Shown here one piece after another: positions 57,677 through 64,000 of a stretch of DNA of 64,000 nt. The notes beneath the pieces are model-generated. The model was not told the DNA's origin. It searched no databases and saw only the letters and a program-made list of their open reading frames with translations. Numbering within the stretch: the first letter of the stretch is position 1; the number at the start of each line of letters is the position of its first letter. The stretch is from Pseudoruegeria sp. SK021 (GTDB lineage Bacteria; Pseudomonadota; Alphaproteobacteria; Rhodobacterales; Rhodobacteraceae). Location: positions 1 to 64,000 of the forward strand of contig NZ_MTBG01000019.1 in assembly GCF_002119405.1 (NCBI RefSeq). The letters run 5' to 3'. The position numbers and the translations under genes were made by a program.

Positions 57677-58687
57677 ATGACCCGCCTGATTTCGCCCGAC
57701 TTCACGCCGCCTTGCCGGACCGATGTGCCCGCCTTTGCCCGCGCCTTGTCCAACCGGCTGTGGGAGGACAGAAACATTGCCGGTCTGGACAACCTGCTGG
57801 CCCCGGACGTGATCCTGCGGACCCCGGATCAGGTGCTGCATGGGGCGGGGGCGGTGCTTGCCGCCCTGTTGGCCGAACGCGCCGCCTGCCCGGACCTGCA
57901 AGCGCTGTGCGAAGACACGATCTGGTGCGATACCACCGCCCGCCAAGGCGACGGAGAGCCGGGCTTTTTATGCGCGAACCGGCTGACGGCACTGGCGGGG
58001 CACAGTGGCGACGGTCTGTTCGGCCCGGCCAGCGGCACCCGGCTGCGCGCCCGAATGATGCTGGATGTCTGGTGCACCGGTGACCGGGTCCGAGAAGGCT
58101 GGTTGATCCGCGACACCGCCGCCATTCACCGCGCGCTGGGGCAAGACCCCAAATCCGCAGTCCGGCAAAGCCTCAGCCAAGACAGCGGCCTTGAAAGCTG
58201 CGCACCACCCCTGACCCCCGACACCGATCCCGACGGCGCCTATGGGGGGCGCGGCGACGACAGCCCAACCGGCGACCACCTGTCAGACCTCGTCAAACGC
58301 ATCATGACCGGTGAATTCTCGGCCATCGCCCATCACTACGACCGCGCCTGTGCGCTGGCCTATCCCGGCGGCACCGATGAGATCGGCCATCTGGCTGCGG
58401 AACGCTTCTGGATGGGGCTGCGCAGCGCCTTTCCCTCGGCCAGCTTCCGCATCGATCACTGCATGGGCCTGAAAGACGCCGGCGCCGCCCCCCGCGCCGC
58501 CCTGCGCTGGTCGCTTTATGGCAAGCATGACGGCTTCGGGGCGTTCGGTCCGCCCACCGGTGCCTATGTCTATGTGATGGGCATGACCCATGCCGAGTTC
58601 GGGCCGCACGGGCTGCGCCGCGACTGGACCCTCCTAGACGTCGCCGCCATCTGGAAACAGATCCTTTTGGCCACCGGCGCGGTCTAG
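57677..58687 (+). CDS. Protein with two SnoaL/NTF2-like domains
   Basis: 336 aa in two similar halves (about residues 15-150 and 200-335), each ending in a helix-strand unit with WLIRDTAAIHRALG or WTLLDVAAIWKQILL. The first half starts RLWEDRNIAGLDNLLAPDVILRTPD, a SnoaL/ester-cyclase-like opening. The linker is Asp/Gly-rich. The stop overlaps the opposing MATE gene (CTAG). Function unknown; tandem NTF2 folds can bind small ligands. Confidence 0.75.
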   Translation: MTRLISPDFTPPCRTDVPAFARALSNRLWEDRNIAGLDNLLAPDVILRTPDQVLHGAGAVLAALLAERAACPDLQALCEDTIWCDTTARQGDGEPGFLCANRLTALAGHSGDGLFGPASGTRLRARMMLDVWCTGDRVREGWLIRDTAAIHRALGQDPKSAVRQSLSQDSGLESCAPPLTPDTDPDGAYGGRGDDSPTGDHLSDLVKRIMTGEFSAIAHHYDRACALAYPGGTDEIGHLAAERFWMGLRSAFPSASFRIDHCMGLKDAGAAPRAALRWSLYGKHDGFGAFGPPTGAYVYVMGMTHAEFGPHGLRRDWTLLDVAAIWKQILLATGAV

Positions 58688-60048
58688 CCCCGCCCGACCT
58701 CGACCGACGGCAAAATCCGCAGCCAGAACCGGTGCAGCATCAGCGCCGCCGCCATCACCAGACCGGCCAGCAACCCCAGCCAGACCCCGGCGGCACCCAT
58801 CTCAAGCACAAAGCCCAGCACATAGGCCACCGGCACCCCGACCCCCCAGTAACTGACCGCAGCGAAGATCATCGGCACCCGGGTGTCCTGCACCCCGCGC
58901 AGCAGCGCCAGCACCATGACCTGAGCGCCGTCCGACAACTGGAACAGCGCCGCCAGCACCATCAACGTCACCCCGGTCGCCAAGATCTGATCCTTCAATG
59001 GATCAGACGCGTCCAGAAACACCAAAATCAATGGCTCAGGCACCAGCAGAAACACCACCACAGTCACGAAACTGACCAACAAGGACAAGATCAGCCCCGC
59101 AGTCCCGTCCCGGCGCAACAACGCGCCATCAGACCGGCCATACGCCGATGCGGCCCGGATTGTTGCGGCCTGCGACAGGCCCAGATGCACCATGAACGTC
59201 GCCGTGGCCAGTTGCAGCACGATCCCATGCGCCGCCAACGGCACCACACCGACCCAGCCCACCATCACCGCCGAGGCCGAGAACATCCCGACCTCGGCCA
59301 GCAGGGTCAACCCAATCGGCCAGCCCAAACGGAACACCCGCCCCAGCCCGACCCAGTCGGGCCGCCACAGCCGCACGAAGATCGCGTGATCCGGGTGTTT
59401 CCACGCGGCGTAGGCACCCAAGGTGGCCGCACCCATCAGATTGGTGCCCACTGTCGCCACCGCCGCGCCCTGCACCCCCAGTTCGGGCAGGCCCAGCCGA
59501 CCGAAAATCAGCACATAATTCAGCCCCGCGTTCAGAACCGCGCTGGCCAAGGTCACGACCATCACCACCCGGGTCTGCTCCAGCGCCGCAAGATAGCTGC
59601 GCAACACCATAAAGATCAGCGCTGCGGGCAAGCCCCATGCCGCGACCCGGATGTAATCTCCGGCCAGAATGGCGACCTGATCGGGCTGGCCCAGCGCCGC
59701 AAACAGCGACCGCCACATGATCAGCACCGGCACCACGAGGGCGGCAAAGCCCATGGACGCCCACAGCCCCATCCGCGTCACCCGGCGAATTTGCACCACA
59801 TCGCCCACTGCCGCCGCCGCCGCAACCAGCGGCATGACCGCAAAGGCAAAACCCGACCCCAGCAGAATCATCGTGAACAGGATCGACGTCGCCACCACCA
59901 GCGCCGCCAGTTCAGGCACGCCATACCAGCCGATCATCACCGTATCGGTGAGCGTGATCAGAAATTGCGCCAGCTGACTGCCGATCAACGGCAGCCCCAG
60001 CGTCAGAATCGCCGCCATATGCGACCAAAGGGATTTTGTCTGAACCAT
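58684..60048 (-). CDS. MATE-family multidrug exporter
   Basis: 454 aa with 12 hydrophobic helices in two six-helix halves. LGLPLIGSQLAQFLITLTDTVMIGWYG opens the first half and GWPIGLTLLAEVGMFSASAVMVGWVG the second, as in NorM-type proteins that expel cationic drugs with sodium or protons. Its 3' end overlaps the convergent SnoaL-like gene. Confidence 0.93.
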   Translation of the reverse strand: MVQTKSLWSHMAAILTLGLPLIGSQLAQFLITLTDTVMIGWYGVPELAALVVATSILFTMILLGSGFAFAVMPLVAAAAAVGDVVQIRRVTRMGLWASMGFAALVVPVLIMWRSLFAALGQPDQVAILAGDYIRVAAWGLPAALIFMVLRSYLAALEQTRVVMVVTLASAVLNAGLNYVLIFGRLGLPELGVQGAAVATVGTNLMGAATLGAYAAWKHPDHAIFVRLWRPDWVGLGRVFRLGWPIGLTLLAEVGMFSASAVMVGWVGVVPLAAHGIVLQLATATFMVHLGLSQAATIRAASAYGRSDGALLRRDGTAGLILSLLVSFVTVVVFLLVPEPLILVFLDASDPLKDQILATGVTLMVLAALFQLSDGAQVMVLALLRGVQDTRVPMIFAAVSYWGVGVPVAYVLGFVLEMGAAGVWLGLLAGLVMAAALMLHRFWLRILPSVEVGRG

Positions 60049-60098
60049 GCTTGCCCTTAATCGCTTGGCAGGCGCGGCTCAAGCATCAAGACGCGGGC

Positions 60099-60845
60099 TT
60101 ATTGCACCTCGACATACCGGGCCATCATCCGCGCGATATTGCTGCGGCGGAACTGGCGCAGCGTGTCTTTGCCGGGGATATAGCGGATGCCGCCGCTCAC
60201 CGCACTGAAGCCGCTGTCGCCGCGATAATCATTGATGGCGCTGCCGTATTCCAAAAACAGGCTCGAGCTCCAGCCTTGCGGCCGGTACTCCGTGCCCACG
60301 CCCCAGACCTGACCGTCCGTATCGGCCATCAATCCGGCGTTCACGCTCCAGTTGTCGGTGACATAGTAATCGACCTCGCCCTGCGCAAAGAGCGAGCTTT
60401 GGCTGCGCCCCGGAACCGGGTCCGTGTGGCTGAGATATTGCAACCCGCCCATTCCGCGCCACGTCAAGGATTGCCCGAAATGCTCGGCGGTATAGGCCAA
60501 CTCGCTGCTGGTGCTCAGATCCTTGGCATCGCGGATTCGCGCCCCGATGCCGAACCGGTTGGTCCCGACCGAGCGCGCGAATTGCAGCTGCCCGCCGCTT
60601 GAGGCCGGAAACGGCCCGCTCAGATCATCAGGCAGCACACCCAATTCCAGTGCGCCGCGGACTTTGCCATCGCCCACCCCCCACGTCAGACCCGCCGTCA
60701 GCCGCAGATAATCGCTGTTGGCCCCGCCCACCGGATCACTGTTGGAATAGGCCAGCGCCACATCCCCATCTGCCGCATGCGCCGCGCTGCCGCTTGCTAG
60801 CACGACCAAAGCGGTCACCGCATATGCGGTCATGGTCTGCTTCAT
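60099..60845 (-). CDS. Outer-membrane beta-barrel-like protein
   Basis: 248 aa with a signal peptide (MKQTMTAYAVTALVVLASGSAAHA). Repeated short amphipathic strands follow (DYLRLTAGLTWGVGDGKVRGALELGVL; SSLFAQGEVDYYVTDNWSVNAGL; SSSLFLEYGSAINDY). The protein does not end in the usual terminal aromatic residue. GAGG precedes ATG 60845. A porin-like or barrel role is inferred from composition only. Confidence 0.65.
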   Translation of the reverse strand: MKQTMTAYAVTALVVLASGSAAHAADGDVALAYSNSDPVGGANSDYLRLTAGLTWGVGDGKVRGALELGVLPDDLSGPFPASSGGQLQFARSVGTNRFGIGARIRDAKDLSTSSELAYTAEHFGQSLTWRGMGGLQYLSHTDPVPGRSQSSLFAQGEVDYYVTDNWSVNAGLMADTDGQVWGVGTEYRPQGWSSSLFLEYGSAINDYRGDSGFSAVSGGIRYIPGKDTLRQFRRSNIARMMARYVEVQ

Positions 60846-60996
60846 GGCTCTGCCTCATTGGTTTTTTCTTTGACGAAAACAAACCATGGCCCACCCGCCA
60901 ATGCAACTGCCGCACCGCTGCGGATTGTGCCGGGCGGTGGTTTTGCCCTAGACTGAGCATCCATGGACGCCACCCCAAAAAAGAACGAGCAGCACA

Positions 60997-62958
60997 ATGG
61001 CCGATGATCTCCTGTCCTCCGCACCTGCGGCCTCTGACTATGACGCCTCCTCCATCGAGGTTCTCGAGGGGCTGGAGCCGGTGCGCAAACGTCCCGGCAT
61101 GTATATTGGCGGTACCGATGAACGGGCGCTGCACCATCTGGTGGCCGAGGTTCTTGACAACTCCATGGACGAAGCGGTCGCCGGGCACGCCTCGCGCATT
61201 GAGGTTGAACTGCTGGCGGACGGCAGCTGCACGGTGCGCGACAATGGCCGCGGCATTCCGGTGGACCCGCACCCGAAATTTCCGGGCAAATCCGCGCTTG
61301 AGGTGATTTTGTGCACCCTGCACGCGGGCGGCAAATTCTCGGGCAAAGCCTATCAGACCTCCGGCGGCCTGCACGGCGTCGGCATCTCGGTGGTCAATGC
61401 GCTGTCCGATCACGTCCGGGTCGAGGTTGCCCGCAATCGCCAGCTTTACGTCCAAGAATTTTCCCGCGGCATCCCCCAAGGGCCGGTGACCGAGGCCGGT
61501 GCGGCCCCCAACAGACGCGGCACCTCGGTCACCTTCCACCCAGATGCCGAGATCTTCGGTAAGTTAAGGTTAAAGCCGGCACGATTGCTGAAAATGGTGC
61601 GCTCGAAAGCCTACCTATTCTCGGGCGTCGAAATCCGCTGGAAATCGGCCATCGACGATGGCGAAACCCCGCTCGAGGCCACCTTCCACTTCCCCGGCGG
61701 CCTATCCGACTACTTGCGCGAAACACTTGACGGCGCAGCCACTTATGCCGACCGCCCGTTCGCGGGTAAAGTCAGCTTCGAAGAACGCTTCAAACTGCCC
61801 GGTCAGGTGGAATGGGCGATCAACTGGACCCCGTCGCGCGACGGCTTCATCCAATCTTACTGTAACACCGTGCCGACCCCCGAAGGCGGCACCCACGAAG
61901 CCGGGTTCTGGGCCGCTATCCTCAAGGGCATCCGCGCCTATGGCGAGTTGGTCAACAACCGCAAGGCCAAGGACATCTCGCGCGAGGACCTGCTAACCGG
62001 GGGCTGCGCGCTGGTCTCTTGCTTCATCCGCGACCCTGAATTCGTCGGCCAGACCAAGGACCGGCTGGCCACAACCGACGCCGCCCGTCTGGTCGAAGGC
62101 GCGGTGCGCGATCACTTTGACAACTGGCTGGCCGCCGACACCAAATCCGCCGGGGCGATCCTCGATTTCCTGATCCTGCGCGCCGAAGAACGCCTGCGCC
62201 GCCGTCAGGAAAAGGAAACCGCCCGCAAGACCGCCACCAAGAAGCTGCGCCTCCCCGGAAAATTGGTCGACTGTTCGCAATCGGCCCGCGACGGCACCGA
62301 AATTTTCCTCGTCGAAGGCGACAGCGCCGGTGGCTCCGCCAAGATGGCCCGTGACCGCAAGACCCAGGCCCTGCTGCCTCTGCGCGGCAAGATCCTGAAC
62401 GTGCTGGGGGCGGCCTCGTCCAAGATGGGCGCGAACCAAGAAATCAACGACCTGTGCCAAGCCCTTGGGGTCGGCATGGGCAGCCGGTTCAACGTCGAAG
62501 ACCTGCGCTATGACAAGGTCATCATCATGACCGACGCCGATGTGGACGGCGCCCATATCGCCGCCCTGTTGATGACCTTTTTCTTCAGCCAGATGCGGCC
62601 ACTGATCGATGCTGGCCACCTCTACCTCGCCTGCCCGCCGCTCTACCGCCTGACCCAAGGGGCGCACCGGGTCTATTGCCTCGACGAGGCCGAGCGCGAT
62701 GCGTGGATGGAAAAAGGCGTCGGCGGACGCGGCAAGATCGACGTCTCACGCTTCAAGGGCTTGGGCGAGATGGATGCCAAGGATTTGAAAGACACCACCA
62801 TGAACCCGCTGACGCGCAAGCTGATCCGGGTCAATATCGACGAGGACGAGCCGGGCGAAACCGGCGATCTGGTCGAACGCCTGATGGGCAAGAAGCCCGA
62901 AAAGCGGTTCGAGTATATTCAGGAAAACGCCCGCTTCGTCGAAGAGTTGGATGTTTAA
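60997..62958 (+). CDS. parE: DNA topoisomerase IV subunit B
   Basis: 653-aa GHKL ATPase subunit that decatenates chromosomes with ParC. LEPVRKRPGMYIGGTDERALHHLV opens the ATPase, EVLDNSMDEAVAG holds the catalytic Glu, and TSGGLHGVGISVVNALS the ATP lid. Toprim motifs EGDSAGGSAKMARDR and MTDADVDGAHIAALL follow. RYIQE-like ending FEYIQENARFVEELDV is typical. A hairpin follows the stop. Confidence 0.96.
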   Translation: MADDLLSSAPAASDYDASSIEVLEGLEPVRKRPGMYIGGTDERALHHLVAEVLDNSMDEAVAGHASRIEVELLADGSCTVRDNGRGIPVDPHPKFPGKSALEVILCTLHAGGKFSGKAYQTSGGLHGVGISVVNALSDHVRVEVARNRQLYVQEFSRGIPQGPVTEAGAAPNRRGTSVTFHPDAEIFGKLRLKPARLLKMVRSKAYLFSGVEIRWKSAIDDGETPLEATFHFPGGLSDYLRETLDGAATYADRPFAGKVSFEERFKLPGQVEWAINWTPSRDGFIQSYCNTVPTPEGGTHEAGFWAAILKGIRAYGELVNNRKAKDISREDLLTGGCALVSCFIRDPEFVGQTKDRLATTDAARLVEGAVRDHFDNWLAADTKSAGAILDFLILRAEERLRRRQEKETARKTATKKLRLPGKLVDCSQSARDGTEIFLVEGDSAGGSAKMARDRKTQALLPLRGKILNVLGAASSKMGANQEINDLCQALGVGMGSRFNVEDLRYDKVIIMTDADVDGAHIAALLMTFFFSQMRPLIDAGHLYLACPPLYRLTQGAHRVYCLDEAERDAWMEKGVGGRGKIDVSRFKGLGEMDAKDLKDTTMNPLTRKLIRVNIDEDEPGETGDLVERLMGKKPEKRFEYIQENARFVEELDV

Positions 62959-62971
62959 CTGGCGCGGCCAT

Positions 62972-62993
62972 CCCAGCCTTGCCTAAGGCTGGG
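62972..62993 (+). terminator. Hairpin downstream of parE
   Basis: A perfect 9-bp stem CCCAGCCTT / AAGGCTGGG with a four-base loop, 13 bases after the parE stop. It has no T run. The rest of the gap to 63166 shows no gene. Confidence 0.55.
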
Positions 62994-63166
62994 CTTGGCG
63001 GCAACGTCAGAGGGATCACCCCGTGCAGCCCGTCCATGTGCGCCAACGCGGTCGCCTATGCCTGCAACCACGGCATCATACGCCACTGTTGCAGGTGATC
63101 AAACAGGCCTGACATCAAGCGCATTTTCTTCAGCCAAGCCCTGACCCATCCGCCCTGTTTCGCCAC

Positions 63167-64000
63167 CTAAGGCCGTGGACCAGACACCTTCCCCCGCTTC
63201 AAAACTGATTTTTTAATCCAGTCTTTGACTGGGAATCGTGGCTTGGGCAGCACCGGAAGCGGAACAGCCTTATTCTTGCCCGTGTCGATGCCAGCAATGA
63301 AGTCACGCAACGCGCGGTCCAAAAACTTCTTCATCTCCGGAACGGTACTCCGCGAGAGGTCTGAATCTATAACCGGCTCGTCCAAATCAATGCCGAACTC
63401 GTCCTTCAGCCAAAGCAATTCTGGCACTGCTTGCTGCCGGATCAAATCAATTGTCTCTGGAGGCAGGACAAATTTCGGGCCGCCAATTTTTGTCAGATAA
63501 CGCCTGTTCGCGACGTTATAAGCCGCCTCTCCTAATATTTTCCGGTGCAGGTCGGCCATGAACACAGCTTTCATAGATAAGCTCGTATTCACACGGATAC
63601 GCTCGATGTCCGCAATTGGTCCTGAATAGCCGATTGCCGTCAAGATATCGAATTCGGCCGCAAAAGATTTTGAGGTCGCGAAAGGACGCACGAGAATTCG
63701 ATCTTTTCCCAAAGCATTTAGAAACGGACGTAATTTGGTTACTTTAGGCCAAATCGGATCCGCAAGCAGTTTGGAAAGTGAATGCGCCCCCATTTTGACC
63801 GATTGATTGATCACACTTGTGGAAAGGGCGATTGGGTGCCGCACGTAGTACACAACATTCAGCTCAAATCCAATGTTGGAAAAATATGCGTCCAATTTCT
63901 TGATTTGTGGAATCATCAAATCAAAGAAATACTCTGTCGACAGTAATATATCGCCATCGAAGCCGCGAACCTCTTCCTCTAATTTTGAAAGAAATTCTTT
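63167..64000 (-). CDS. Sulfotransferase-like protein, 5' end beyond window
   Basis: The frame stays open from the stop at 63167 to the window end (at least 277 codons); an internal ATG near 63916 is unlikely to be the start. ELNVVYYVRHPIALSTSVIN resembles the 3'-phosphate-binding motif region of bacterial sulfotransferases; the expected 5' loop would lie outside. The second half is helical and basic, ending KKSVLKRGKVSGPRP. The sequence is visibly AT-richer than its neighbours, suggesting transfer, perhaps a surface-polysaccharide locus continuing to the right. Confidence 0.55.
   Translation of the reverse strand, partial: KEFLSKLEEEVRGFDGDILLSTEYFFDLMIPQIKKLDAYFSNIGFELNVVYYVRHPIALSTSVINQSVKMGAHSLSKLLADPIWPKVTKLRPFLNALGKDRILVRPFATSKSFAAEFDILTAIGYSGPIADIERIRVNTSLSMKAVFMADLHRKILGEAAYNVANRRYLTKIGGPKFVLPPETIDLIRQQAVPELLWLKDEFGIDLDEPVIDSDLSRSTVPEMKKFLDRALRDFIAGIDTGKNKAVPLPVLPKPRFPVKDWIKKSVLKRGKVSGPRP

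Noticed and set aside
58732-60060. 442-aa plus-strand frame opposite the MATE gene
   Set aside because: Antisense shadow of twelve hydrophobic helices (His/Gln/Arg-rich).

Overview
The window is chromosomal DNA of an alphaproteobacterium, most likely Rhodobacteraceae. The evidence is high GC, a 14-gene complex I operon carrying the extra reading frames typical of Paracoccus/Rhodobacter relatives (DUF5337, DUF3291, a long NuoE), the order nuoN-birA-coaX-rnj, group I BirA, SelD fused to an FAD oxidoreductase, and DUF3422. No tRNA, rRNA, CRISPR array or prophage block was seen.

Layout. 1-133: right end of an IS3-family element cut by the window edge. 0.27-6.1 kb: purF with a strong terminator, bioY, a short-chain dehydrogenase, then surE-pcm-nlpD-like. 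6.3-13.8 kb: one copy of a dispersed repeat, tatA-tatB-tatC plus a DUF815 ATPase (minus strand), an orphan ABC ATPase beside an SSS symporter, the second repeat copy, an atypical dehydrogenase, a SnoaL-like protein and an orphan ParA. 14-18 kb: prfC, a sulfotransferase, a DEAD-box helicase and a bidirectional terminator. 18.1-37.7 kb, all minus strand: nuoA to nuoN followed by birA, coaX and rnj. The gaps in the nuo operon are filled by small reading frames, several linked by ATGA or TGAATG junctions. Five of these are missing from a standard long-ORF list (20, 23, 38, 54 and 55 aa).

38-45 kb: a membrane protein joining a holin-like segment to a degenerate muramidase-like domain, convergent with an LprI-type lysozyme-inhibitor homologue; then gph, moaA, an exported unknown, an M20 amidohydrolase and DUF3422. 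45-49 kb: FAD-SelD, a PACE efflux protein and mnmH, which together could supply selenophosphate for 2-selenouridine tRNA modification. 48.9-57.6 kb: two FtsX-type ABC systems around the esterase gene tesA (ybbA/ybbP-tesA divergent cluster, then an AttEFGH-like operon with a flavin-type oxidase homologue). 57.7-63 kb: a double SnoaL-like protein, a MATE exporter, an outer-membrane-barrel candidate and parE. The right edge holds a 5'-truncated, AT-richer sulfotransferase-like gene that looks acquired.

Most genes are housekeeping. The least explained items are the chain of mini-ORFs in the nuo operon, the holin/muramidase-like fusion next to a lysozyme-inhibitor homologue, the dispersed repeat and the DUF815 ATPase coupled to tatC.
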